From positions 1 to 32,497 of the forward strand of contig CALVAZ010000042.1 of the NCBI GenBank assembly GCA_944325675.1: a stretch of 32,497 bases of DNA, in the 5' to 3' direction. Below, piece after piece: positions 18,074-25,710 of the stretch. The first letter of the stretch is position 1. Each line of letters starts with the position of its first letter. The stretch comes from Candidatus Gastranaerophilales bacterium. Its GTDB lineage: Bacteria; Cyanobacteriota; Vampirovibrionia; Gastranaerophilales; Gastranaerophilaceae. A program made the position numbers and the translations under genes. The notes beneath the pieces are model-generated. The model searched no databases, had not been told where the DNA came from, and saw nothing but the letters and a program-made list of their open reading frames with translations.

Positions 18074-19159
18074 CTAAACAGCCTTTCCTACACAAACTTT
18101 ATCTTTTTCTATCTTAATAACCTCAGCAGGGTGCTTGACAGGCATTTTAATATTTTTACCTATAATCATTCGCTTCTTCCTGACAAGCATATCAACGAAT
18201 GCTTCTATTCTTGTAATAAATCCTGCTTCACCGGTATGTTCATCTATGGTGAGGTGCATTATCGGAACATCTTTTTCTTTGCAGTGATATGCTATTTCAT
18301 CCACCATCAATGAATCCGGACCACAGCCAAACGCAGACAGAGCTATAATACCGTCAATTTTGTTTTTCAATAAATAATATGCAGCGACGCCTGTCAGTTC
18401 CACTTCGTTCGCCCAATATTGAACTTCACCAAGTGCCTTGATGGATTTTTGAGCTTCTTTCGGGTACACATCTAATGAAGTATAAACTTTTACATCCAAC
18501 TTTTCCAGTTTATTTATAAGGTTAAGCGAAATTCTCTCATCAAAAAGGTTATAACCATGCCCTACTATTACAATAGAAAGCGGTTTTACTATATCAACGG
18601 GCTTTTTCACACTTTTACCTTCCAGTGCGTTGGTCAAAGCTGTTTGGTAAGGGATGCCGGACTTTGCCATTTCATAAAAATTATTATACATTTTCCATCC
18701 GGCCTTCATAGCAGTTTTAACTGCTTTTTTATCGGTTATTCCCAACAAATTCGCCGTTTCAATACAAAAATCCTTCAGACCTATTTTTTCTGTTTTATCC
18801 AGAGTAGGCTCTATCATAACAAAATCTGCAGATATAACATTTCTGATTATCTCAGGCAAACCTCTTATTTTACTGCAATTATTAATCTTGTACCCTGTTG
18901 ATTGAATAGAGGGAACAAATATGGCCTTGCAACCTTTTTCCAACAAATTTATTATGTGTCCTGCATATACTTTTATAGGCAAACAAGTATCAGATACTAC
19001 CTGTTTGCACCCGGCATTAATAGTTTTTGTCGTCGTTTTGTCCGACAACACAACCTCTATTCCTAAACTCTGGAAAAATCCGAAATAAAACGGATAATTG
19101 TTATAATAAGAAATTGCTCTTGGAATTCCTACTTTAGTGTATTTATACTTCGCATTCAT
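18074..19159 (-). CDS. DUF2229-like CoA-dehydratase-activase-related protein
   Basis: 361 residues. The N-terminus KVGIPRAISYYNNYPFYFGF followed by FQSLGIEVVLSDKTT is the DUF2229 opening (giPra-l-yy-Pf-ff--LG-evvlS). VSDTCLPIKVYAGHI gives the C-x-P-x-K and GH motif, NNCSKIRG a second cysteine and LSAFGCGPDSLM a third. The C-terminal DEHTGEAGFITRIEAFVDM is nearly the same as in the paralogue encoded at 15863. In known systems this domain sits with BadF/HgdC ATPases; here it stands alone and free of the ATPase domain. First gene of the DUF2229-PHP-DUF2229 operon. No clear Shine-Dalgarno before the ATG. Confidence 0.75.
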   Translation of the reverse strand: MNAKYKYTKVGIPRAISYYNNYPFYFGFFQSLGIEVVLSDKTTTKTINAGCKQVVSDTCLPIKVYAGHIINLLEKGCKAIFVPSIQSTGYKINNCSKIRGLPEIIRNVISADFVMIEPTLDKTEKIGLKDFCIETANLLGITDKKAVKTAMKAGWKMYNNFYEMAKSGIPYQTALTNALEGKSVKKPVDIVKPLSIVIVGHGYNLFDERISLNLINKLEKLDVKVYTSLDVYPKEAQKSIKALGEVQYWANEVELTGVAAYYLLKNKIDGIIALSAFGCGPDSLMVDEIAYHCKEKDVPIMHLTIDEHTGEAGFITRIEAFVDMLVRKKRMIIGKNIKMPVKHPAEVIKIEKDKVCVGKAV

Positions 19160-19202
19160 TATAAAAAAACTGAGTCCCGATAATTTTAGCTTATCCGCAA
19201 CA

Positions 19203-19230
19203 ATTATAACCTGAATATAATATAAAGCAA
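19203..19230 (-). promoter_or_regulatory. Possible promoter of the DUF2229/PHP operon
   Basis: On the - strand a perfect TATAAT (19208-19203) lies 43 nt before the ATG at 19159. The only -35 candidate is TTGCTT (19230-19225) with a 16-nt spacer, which is weak. It sits in the intergenic region shared with the divergent gene at 19328. Confidence 0.35.
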
Positions 19231-19327
19231 ATACGTAATATCACTAAATAACGTAACGTGTTTTGCGATAGATTAGTAATTAATAGTTAACTTGGCAAAT
19301 ATTTTTATCTTGAGTTTTAAAAACAAT

Positions 19328-20329
19328 ATGAAAATTCTATTTAATAAACCAAATCAACAAAATTTTAATATACAGACAGCTCAAAATTTTTCCAAATCAT
19401 TATCCTTTAGAGGTAATTATTCAACAGCAGACAAAGATTTTTTTGTCCGTACCGAAACCTATACACTTGAAGACCTTATAGAGCAAAAAAATTTCGTTCT
19501 GGCAGACAAAATAAGCCCGCAAGAAACACGTATAATAAAAGAAAATATTCCCGCATTAAATAAACTGCAATTCACCGAAAAAGATTTTCATAATCTATCC
19601 CCAAAAGAAATTCAAATTCTTGACAATTTGATAAACAAAGGTAAAAAACTTGAAAATCCGAATCGTACGGATTTAAGCATAAAAAAAGATGCCGAAAGAA
19701 TTTTATATCTGGCTAAAAGAGCCAAAAACAAACTTGACAAAAAATATCCCCAAGGATACAAACTGATTTCCATTGGCAATTCACCTGCACCATTTGTCGA
19801 AACAATGCAATTACTCGGTGCTGATACAGATGTAATACCGTTTTCCAAAAGAACGTTAATGGGGAAATTTCCATTTGTAAAAGTTACAGAAGACAGTTTG
19901 CAAAAATACAGTTCACAAGATTGGGAAAATTACTTCAAATTTTTCGGTATAACACCTGATTTCACAGAAAAGACAGGTAAAAGACTAATTTTCACAGACT
20001 ACTGTGTTTCAGGGGAAACAGTTGAAAATATGTTCAAGCCAATGCTGCGGGCACTGGGTTACCCAAAAGATACAATTGTTGCAGATATATATGATATTTT
20101 ACCCACCCCGAAACAACTCGCCGATTCAGAAAATATTGAAGCTGCTATAGGTAATTTCAATTTAGCCAACGTCATTTACAAATCGGAATATAAAAAATAT
20201 GCTGCCGCTCCTTCAGCCAAAAATATACACTTTGACTACATAAAACACCCTGAATTAATAAAAACTTTAGAGCCAAGCATCGAGTCAAAACTTTTAAGAT
20301 ACGCTATTTTTAAGTTAATTAAGTTTTAA
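19328..20329 (+). CDS. Phosphoribosyltransferase-like protein with N-terminal SFRG motif
   Basis: 333 residues from the ATG at 19328; the upstream TTG at 19292 is less convincing. Residues 1-35 are polar and disordered-looking and hold S-L-S-F-R-G-N. The central part reads YKLISIGNSPAPFVETMQLLG, then RLIFTDYCVSGETVENMF. The second element resembles the PRPP-binding loop of phosphoribosyltransferases (hydrophobic strand, D, then S-G-x-T), and the first resembles the preceding strand-loop with a conserved G-x-S/P. Usual PRT loops have two acidic residues before the loop; here there is T-D-Y, so catalytic activity is doubtful. I do not recognise the family. Short spacing to the next gene, which also has an N-terminal F-G motif. 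Confidence 0.5.
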   Translation: MKILFNKPNQQNFNIQTAQNFSKSLSFRGNYSTADKDFFVRTETYTLEDLIEQKNFVLADKISPQETRIIKENIPALNKLQFTEKDFHNLSPKEIQILDNLINKGKKLENPNRTDLSIKKDAERILYLAKRAKNKLDKKYPQGYKLISIGNSPAPFVETMQLLGADTDVIPFSKRTLMGKFPFVKVTEDSLQKYSSQDWENYFKFFGITPDFTEKTGKRLIFTDYCVSGETVENMFKPMLRALGYPKDTIVADIYDILPTPKQLADSENIEAAIGNFNLANVIYKSEYKKYAAAPSAKNIHFDYIKHPELIKTLEPSIESKLLRYAIFKLIKF

Positions 20330-20418
20330 TATTTCTTTACAAACCTGCAAACAATAGCAAATAAAATTTTTACATGCATTTAAAAAGTAGCACTAAAACA
20401 ATCAAAGAAAGGGAAAAT

Positions 20419-20967
20419 ATGCAAATAAGCAACAACATGAATCGTTTTCACTCACCAAATTTTGGTATGGCACTAAAAATCACCCAAAAAGGTCAAAAAT
20501 TTTTAGAAAACCAATCAATGAATGTACTGGGGAAAATTGCCAAAACCGGTGAAGAAATGAATGACTATAAATTTTGGGATCTGGTTGTAGATGGTAACGG
20601 TTATAACATTATTAAAAAGGATCGACTTATCAGATACACTTCGCCAATGTTAGAAAAAGAAGCGGATCCAAACAAAATGCAATTTATGAAATCAGTAAAA
20701 ATCAAAGCTGATCGTTATACATCAAGTAGTCAAGCAGCGTCACATCTCACATTTGAATATCCGAACAACGACAGTGCAATCAAGGCGTATGATAAATTCA
20801 GTAAACTGCCTGAAGAAGAAAGGTATATAGAACTAACAAGAATGTTAGAACAACAATCTGCTCAAATAGCTGAAGACCAAAAATTTGCACAAAAAGCTAT
20901 GGAAGAAAAACAAAACTTTGTAGCAGATTTGTTTGAAAAATTTGGTACAAAGCCACAAGAAATATAA
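20419..20967 (+). CDS. Small unknown protein with N-terminal NFGM motif
   Basis: 182 residues from the ATG at 20419, which is preceded by GAAAGGGA; the ORF's earlier ATG at 20374 has no ribosome site. The N-terminus (MQISNNMNRFHSPNFGMALK) is Asn-rich and ends in an N-F-G-M motif before an alpha/beta body. Residues from about 130 onward are charged and helical (ELTRMLEQQSAQIAEDQKF), likely coiled coil. No cysteines, no membrane segment and no known domain are visible. It ends at a strong terminator. Its N-terminal motif is shared in style with the proteins encoded at 19328 and 31835. Function unknown. Confidence 0.65.
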   Translation: MQISNNMNRFHSPNFGMALKITQKGQKFLENQSMNVLGKIAKTGEEMNDYKFWDLVVDGNGYNIIKKDRLIRYTSPMLEKEADPNKMQFMKSVKIKADRYTSSSQAASHLTFEYPNNDSAIKAYDKFSKLPEEERYIELTRMLEQQSAQIAEDQKFAQKAMEEKQNFVADLFEKFGTKPQEI

Positions 20968-20981
20968 CGCAACTCATATAA

Positions 20982-21024
20982 ATATAAAAAATCTCCTGCA
21001 GTTTTGTCAGGAGATTTTTTATAT
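20982..21024. terminator. Perfect bidirectional intrinsic terminator
   Basis: A 17-bp perfect inverted repeat (20982-20998 with 21008-21024) has TCTCCTG/CAGGAGA as its GC-richer core and six A on one side, six T on the other, with a 9-nt loop. It lies between convergent genes ending at 20967 (+) and 21033 (-) and can stop transcription from both. Confidence 0.93.
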
Positions 21025-21032
21025 ATCATCAA

Positions 21033-21788
21033 CTATAAAATAACCAAATTATTTAGAGAATTAAGAGTATATTGAGAGCTTTCCGACAAGGATTCTTTTT
21101 TTACCTGTCCTGTGGCAACAAGTATTGTTCTGTCGACACCGGCATTTTTAGCCGCGATATAATCCATCGGCGCATCACCAACCATAACGGTAGTTAAAGG
21201 ATTTGCATGTATTTTTTGCAAAGCAAGTTTTACCGGAACCCCGCTTTCCTTTGTTTCTTTGGTCGATTCACGACCAATAACAACATCGAAAAGATTTTCC
21301 CAATTAAAATGTTTCAGCGTCAGCATGGTTGATTCAACAGAATCTGAGGTTACAACGCCTGTTTTAACATTTTTTTCACGCAAATTTTTTATAAAACCAA
21401 TTGCTGAATCAATCGGCTTTGTATATTTAACCATATCCTTATAAAACATATCGCTGACATAGTCAAATATTGTTTCCAAGTCACTTTCAGATATATCGAC
21501 CCCAAAGGATTTCAAATCCTTGCAAAAAATTTGAATAATAATCTGTCTTGAATAAAGGGCTGTAATCCCATCTGAGAGCATCCTGCCTTTTGATACATCA
21601 TAACCGAGCTTTAAACACAATTTTTCAAACAAATCCAGTGACAAATTGTACCTTTTTATAATTTCCTCGACACGCATCTCGGACATTTTGCCCCAAAAAT
21701 AATGCAAGTCGATAAATGTCCCGTCTTTATCAAAAAGTACAGTATCTATATTTTCCAGCTTCCAATCAGGTGCTTGCAGACTAATCAT
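21033..21788 (-). CDS. HAD-superfamily phosphatase
   Basis: 251 residues. Motif I VLFDKDGTFIDLH (D20 and D22 region), motif II VVTSDS near 144, motif III Lys in GVPVKLAL near 187, and motif IV MVGDAPMDYIAAKNAG near 200 are all present, with a helical C1-type cap between I and II. It is close to phosphoglycolate-phosphatase-like HAD proteins. The ATG at 21788 lies 4 nt after the stop of the LdpA-like gene and is preceded by AAGGA, so both form an operon. Whether this phosphatase acts with the Fe-S protein is unknown. Confidence 0.83.
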   Translation of the reverse strand: MISLQAPDWKLENIDTVLFDKDGTFIDLHYFWGKMSEMRVEEIIKRYNLSLDLFEKLCLKLGYDVSKGRMLSDGITALYSRQIIIQIFCKDLKSFGVDISESDLETIFDYVSDMFYKDMVKYTKPIDSAIGFIKNLREKNVKTGVVTSDSVESTMLTLKHFNWENLFDVVIGRESTKETKESGVPVKLALQKIHANPLTTVMVGDAPMDYIAAKNAGVDRTILVATGQVKKESLSESSQYTLNSLNNLVIL

Positions 21789-21792
21789 ATTT

Positions 21793-22788
21793 TTAATCCT
21801 TCATAACAATGTCAACAAGAGATTTAGCAATCTCAACAGCTTCAGCCATTTTTTGAGTGTTTTCAAACAAATCATCCGCCACCAAGTAATCCTTTACGAT
21901 TTTTCTTGCAAAAGACCCGACAGCCAAACAATGCGGGTGAACGTCACACAAAGAAGCCAACTCAATCGACTTTTTATTAGTTCCGCCTGACATCATAATA
22001 TAAACGGGCATATTAGCGTTTTGGAACAACTGTGCTGTTGCAACCGCCTGAAGTGTCGTGCCGTATTCGTCATTATTACCGCTCATTGCAATACCGTCTG
22101 CCTGAATAATTGTCGAGTAAGGCTTTCTAGACTCAAGCATTTTCCACACACGTTCTTTTAACTTTTTATCGCCGAGTTCGGATCTGTCGAGCGATATACA
22201 CAGCATTCCGTCAAAAAGTTTGTTAATTTGCTCCCACTTAATCATAACATCAACTTCATCAGTGGAAATAGCGTGGAACTCAATACAGTCAATTCCTTTG
22301 TCAATAATTTCAGGCAAAACCTTTTCATAATCAAGCAGTTGGCTAACCATATCAATTGCTTGTTTTGGACAATTAACAGCACATTTTGAACAACCGATAC
22401 AGCGTTCTTTTTTAACCTTATACTTATCCAACTCAATAACAGCATCATGAGGGCATACAAGCTTACATTTACCGCATTTTACACATTTTTCCTGATTAAT
22501 TACAGCCTTTGTAATATGCGGGTCACCATCAATACCAACACTTACGCAAATATATCTGTCTTTGGTTATTCCGGCTCTTTTCAGGCCACGCTTTGCCGCA
22601 TCAACAATTTCAGGCTTTGCACACAAGTCAAAAAAGCAGCATCCGGCAAGCGAATATATAGTAACCAATCTTTCAACTTCTTCAGCATCTTCATTTCCGG
22701 CTCCGCAAACAAGTTTGAAACATTTTTTTGACTTTAATAAATCCTCTAACATATTTTTAACGCTTTCTTCTTCAATATCTACACCCAT
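21793..22788 (-). CDS. LdpA-like two-[4Fe-4S] ferredoxin protein
   Basis: 331 residues from the ATG at 22788. A start at 22752 (GAAGAAGAAAG upstream) is equally possible, and the long form from 22842 is unlikely. The order is KCFKLVCGAGNEDAEEVERLVTIYSLAG (the family's FKLICGAS-type opening), then VSVGIDGDPHITKA. Two ferredoxin clusters follow, C102-x2-C-x2-C-x3-C-P112 and C130-x2-C-x2-C-x3-C-P140. A 190-residue C-terminal domain ends in QADGIAMSGNNDEYGTTLQAVATAQL and YIMMSGGTNKKSIELA. This is the layout of LdpA, a redox-sensing protein that links light or redox state to the circadian clock in cyanobacteria. Kai clock genes are not seen here. It forms an operon with the HAD gene. Confidence 0.75.
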   Translation of the reverse strand: MGVDIEEESVKNMLEDLLKSKKCFKLVCGAGNEDAEEVERLVTIYSLAGCCFFDLCAKPEIVDAAKRGLKRAGITKDRYICVSVGIDGDPHITKAVINQEKCVKCGKCKLVCPHDAVIELDKYKVKKERCIGCSKCAVNCPKQAIDMVSQLLDYEKVLPEIIDKGIDCIEFHAISTDEVDVMIKWEQINKLFDGMLCISLDRSELGDKKLKERVWKMLESRKPYSTIIQADGIAMSGNNDEYGTTLQAVATAQLFQNANMPVYIMMSGGTNKKSIELASLCDVHPHCLAVGSFARKIVKDYLVADDLFENTQKMAEAVEIAKSLVDIVMKD

Positions 22789-22831
22789 ATTATAATAATA
22801 AAACAAAGCATGGTACTCAATTTTAACAACA

Positions 22832-22867
22832 AAAAACTGCAACTATAATATAATTATTGCAGTTTTT
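22832..22867. repeat. 11-bp inverted repeat upstream of LdpA-like gene
   Basis: AAAAACTGCAA (22832-22842) pairs with TTGCAGTTTTT (22857-22867) across 14 nt made only of A and T plus one C, with TATAAT-like sequences in the loop on both strands. It lies 44 nt before the chosen LdpA-like start. It could be an operator around a promoter, or a terminator-like hairpin between divergent genes. Confidence 0.4.
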
Positions 22868-22993
22868 ACAAATTTATTTTGGGCAATTCACTTAGTTACC
22901 GTAAACATTTACCGTCACAGTTTTGAAACAAATAATAGGAATCATTGTATTTAATTTAACCTCAATTGTCATTTATTAATGTAACAATAAATT

Positions 22994-23022
22994 TTGACCT
23001 GCCGGTATGTTCATGATACGCT
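22994..23022 (+). promoter_or_regulatory. Possible promoter of pyruvyl transferase gene
   Basis: TTGACC (22994-22999), a 17-nt spacer and TACGCT (23017-23022). The -35 box matches well, the -10 box poorly. AAGGAG at 23051-23056 then precedes the ATG at 23063. The rest of 22868-23062 shows no coding frame. Confidence 0.3.
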
Positions 23023-23062
23023 AACAAGAGTTGGAAGATTGTGGTGATATAAGGAGAATTAA

Positions 23063-24097
23063 ATGAATAGCGAAAGTCCTCACTTTGGAGTTTTAAAATA
23101 CTCCTCCATGAATATTGGTGATGAAATACAAAGCATAGCTGCGATGAGGTTTCTTCCCAAAATCGATTATTATGTGCATCGTGAACAACTTAACAGGTTT
23201 AAGTGCAAAAATAAACCAAAAGTTATAATGAACGGATGGTACATGTGGCAAGTCAAAAATTTTCCGCCCACAAATGATATTGATCCGCTTTTAATATCCA
23301 TGCATGTCCGTAGAAGAATTCGTAAAAGATTTATAAGACCCAAAGCCAGAAAATATCTCATTGAACACGGACCTGTAGGTTGCAGAGATCTGGATACCGA
23401 AAAATGGTTAAATGAAAATAATATTCCGGCTTACTTTTCCGGATGCTTGACCTTGACTCTTCAAAGAAATCCGATGATTAAACGCAAAGATTATATCATC
23501 GCCGTGGATGTTTCAAAAGAAGTTGAGGATACTTTGAGAAAAAGAACTCAAAGACCTGTATACAATATTAAAAGACATCTTTCACCCTATTTCAATCAGG
23601 AAGAACGTTATAAAATTGCCAAAATCTTACTTGCTGTTTATCAAAGCGCACATTGTGTCGTTACGTCAAGACTTCATGCCGCAATGCCCTGTTTAGCGCT
23701 TGAAACTCCTGTGTTACTTTTGGATTCCAACGATAACAATCTTCACAACGACGGCAGATTTACGGGTCTGAAAGAACTTTGTAATATTGTTAAAGAAAAC
23801 GACTTTTTGTCAGATCCAAATAGCTACGATATAGTCACCCCCCCCCGCAATCCCTCTCTATACCTTGCTTTGCGGGATAAACTTATTGAAACTTGTTCGG
23901 AATTTACAGGATATAACAATGAAAATTCTCTTATTGATGCCTATGAGTTCCCCGAATTAGAACTTATACAAGTTATGAATCACGATTATAATAAAGTTCT
24001 GAAGGTTTCATATTGGATAAGATCAAAAGACATACTTAAACTTATGTTCCAAAGACTTATACTGAGAAAAAACCGTAACGATTACGATTTGTCGTGA
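23063..24097 (+). CDS. Polysaccharide pyruvyl transferase family protein
   Basis: 344 residues; AAGGAG six bases before the ATG. N-I-G-D-E-I-Q (17-23), GPVGCRDLDTEKWL (G-x-R-D-x-x-T, 104-115), YFSGCLTLTL and CVVTSRLHAAMPCLALETPVLLL (SRLH at 202-205) are the ordered motifs of the PF04230 family. Family members move pyruvate from phosphoenolpyruvate to a sugar of a surface glycan or cell-wall polymer, adding negative charge. It stands alone, away from the main glycan operon. A run of nine C (23838-23846, codons 259-262) interrupts the AT-rich sequence. Gain of one C would end the protein at residue 272, removing about 70 C-terminal residues; see the finding. Confidence 0.85.
   Translation: MNSESPHFGVLKYSSMNIGDEIQSIAAMRFLPKIDYYVHREQLNRFKCKNKPKVIMNGWYMWQVKNFPPTNDIDPLLISMHVRRRIRKRFIRPKARKYLIEHGPVGCRDLDTEKWLNENNIPAYFSGCLTLTLQRNPMIKRKDYIIAVDVSKEVEDTLRKRTQRPVYNIKRHLSPYFNQEERYKIAKILLAVYQSAHCVVTSRLHAAMPCLALETPVLLLDSNDNNLHNDGRFTGLKELCNIVKENDFLSDPNSYDIVTPPRNPSLYLALRDKLIETCSEFTGYNNENSLIDAYEFPELELIQVMNHDYNKVLKVSYWIRSKDILKLMFQRLILRKNRNDYDLS
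23838..23846 (+). repeat. C9 homopolymer inside pyruvyl transferase gene
   Basis: Nine consecutive C in a genome where such runs are rare. It encodes the T-P-P-R junction at residues 259-262 in the current in-frame state. Confidence 0.9.
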
Positions 24098-24155
24098 AGA
24101 TTTTAGGCATCTTTTGCTGATATTTATTTTGCAAGTTGGGCTTTTATAGTTTATT

Positions 24156-24167
24156 CCCGCTTGCGGG
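24156..24167 (+). terminator. Possible weak terminator after pyruvyl transferase gene
   Basis: CCCG-CTTG-CGGG (24156-24167), a 4-bp stem with tetraloop, stands out in AT-rich surroundings 58 nt after the stop and is followed by G-T-G-T-G-T-T rather than a clean T run. The rest of 24098-24278 shows no gene. Confidence 0.3.
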
Positions 24168-24278
24168 GTGTGTTACTTAATTATCGAGGGACAACACTCC
24201 ATAATATAAATTGATAACATTTGTAAATAAGAAATATAAAATATAGATATTTTTTACAAAAAAGTTTAAACTTGTAAT

Positions 24279-24926
24279 ATGATTGAAGAATCTATTTATA
24301 ATTTAGTTTTAGAAAAATTTCGACTACCATCTGTGAAAGACTACATGGATATTATAGAGTTTTGCAACGCATGTCTTGAAAAAGCTAATGATGATGCCGA
24401 CGCATATTACATCAAATCCATGGCACTGTTTGGACTTGCAACACGCATCAAAAATCACGATGAAATTTATGCACTTATTAATTCGGAAGAAGTAAAATAC
24501 TCAAATTTAAGAAGCAGCTATATGCTTAAAAAAATCCAAAATAACATCAAATTAGCTGACCAAGCGGTCGAATTATTCAACAAAGCATATAATCTTGATA
24601 ATAAAATCATTGAAAAACACCCCTATTTAAGAGTAATTGTAGAATACGAATTAACAGGGGTAAGATACTTCTTTTCAAGACCGATATCAGCAAAAGAAAT
24701 AGATGAATTAATATTTCAAAACCAAAAATGGACAGTTGTCGGAATTGTCGGAATTTTAGCAGTAATCGCAACAGGTGTCGCAATATTTTTAGCAGATGAA
24801 TTGTTTGCGGTAAAAATATTTTTATGCTCCGTAGCTGTGGTCATCTTGACCATGTGGCTCTACCCCAACAAAAACACAAAAATCCTCAACAAATACAAGG
24901 AATTCATTACGGGACAAATCTGCTAA
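24279..24926 (+). CDS. TPR-like protein with C-terminal membrane hairpin
   Basis: 215 residues. The first 115 are helical, with a TPR-like arrangement (YMDIIEFCNACLEKANDDADAYYIKSMALFGL, and later KLADQAVELFNKAYNLDNKI), which suggests a protein-binding scaffold. Two hydrophobic segments follow at about 151-171 and 176-194, separated by a short charged turn, then a short basic tail, so the helical domain is probably cytoplasmic and anchored by a hairpin. The start codon has no clear ribosome site. The stop overlaps the convergent ADP-ribosyltransferase-like gene by 4 nt. The family is not recognised; function unknown. Confidence 0.6.
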   Translation: MIEESIYNLVLEKFRLPSVKDYMDIIEFCNACLEKANDDADAYYIKSMALFGLATRIKNHDEIYALINSEEVKYSNLRSSYMLKKIQNNIKLADQAVELFNKAYNLDNKIIEKHPYLRVIVEYELTGVRYFFSRPISAKEIDELIFQNQKWTVVGIVGILAVIATGVAIFLADELFAVKIFLCSVAVVILTMWLYPNKNTKILNKYKEFITGQIC

Positions 24927-25465
24927 ATAATCAACTCCAAAACATAGTCTCCTACGATTCTGAACTTTGAATCTCTTGGCAACAGCATCTCACGTTCAGA
25001 AGAATACGTCATATCAACATAGGGCGAACCTTTTGGCAATATAATTTTATACCGGGCGTTATTTACCGCATCAGAACCGATAATCCCCTCTAGCGAAGCT
25101 CCAGGCGTAAGAGATACCGAACAATACGCTTTATCAGTTAACACACCGTTTTTAGCAGTATTTAGCCAGCTTTTCGGTGCATCCCTGTAAACAGTCATTC
25201 GCTCTGCGGTTTTAGAAGTAAATTTTTTGTCCAAAAACTCCAAACTATCAACGATAGCCCTATTTGTGTCTTTGACTGCTAATGCACGTTCTTGCAAAAA
25301 TTCTCTAAGCTCCGACGGGATATCCTCCGTAATTTTTGGTGGCTCACTAAGCTTGCCGGTACGCAGAAAAACATTAATTTCTCTGCCATATTCCTGATAA
25401 AATCCTTTTACACTACGCATTAAAAAAATTGCGCATAATAAATAATTTAAAAAATATTTTAACAT
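24923..25465 (-). CDS. ADP-ribosyltransferase-like protein (R-S-E type)
   Basis: 180 residues from the ATG at 25465; a second ATG at 25420 would remove the hydrophobic head LKYFLNYLLCAIFLM, which could be a signal or anchor segment. No ribosome site decides. The C-terminal 95 residues form an ART-exoenzyme-like domain: VYR94 (Arg binding NAD), AYC-S116-V-S118 (STS motif), and S-S-E157-R-E159-M-L-L-P (ExE; second Glu catalytic). The E-x-E form is that of arginine-specific mono-ADP-ribosyltransferases. Such toxins or effectors modify host or rival-cell proteins. No immunity gene is recognised beside it; the region to its start is non-coding. It converges with the TPR-like gene. Confidence 0.7.
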   Translation of the reverse strand: MLKYFLNYLLCAIFLMRSVKGFYQEYGREINVFLRTGKLSEPPKITEDIPSELREFLQERALAVKDTNRAIVDSLEFLDKKFTSKTAERMTVYRDAPKSWLNTAKNGVLTDKAYCSVSLTPGASLEGIIGSDAVNNARYKIILPKGSPYVDMTYSSEREMLLPRDSKFRIVGDYVLELII

Positions 25466-25710
25466 ATATTAATATTTCTAAAACTACAAAATGACAAAAA
25501 CCGGCTACCGGCTAGTAAGTCTATTTACCAACATCAATAAAAAAGCTCTCCAAAATTTTGGAAAGTGCCGAAAATAATCATCAAATTATGATAAAATATT
25601 AGCCAAGAAAGCAAAAAATAAATTAAAAGCAAATTTTATTATCCGATTGTTTTTATATATACGTAAAAGGGAATACGAACTATTAAAAAACAGAATAAAA
25701 GGCAAGCGAA

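Noticed and set aside
17571..18117. Several frames opposite or within the PHP gene
   Set aside because: They overlap fully with a gene whose metal motifs are intact; shadows of that gene.
22789..22842. 18-residue N-terminal extension of the LdpA-like protein
   Set aside because: Hydrophobic residues unlike the family start, and it would cover the inverted repeat; a later ATG is preferred.
25549..25562. 14-bp perfect palindrome TCCAAAATTTTGGA in the intergenic region upstream of 25711
   Set aside because: Mostly A/T and no promoter elements aligned with it; chance is plausible in AT-rich DNA, so not called an operator.
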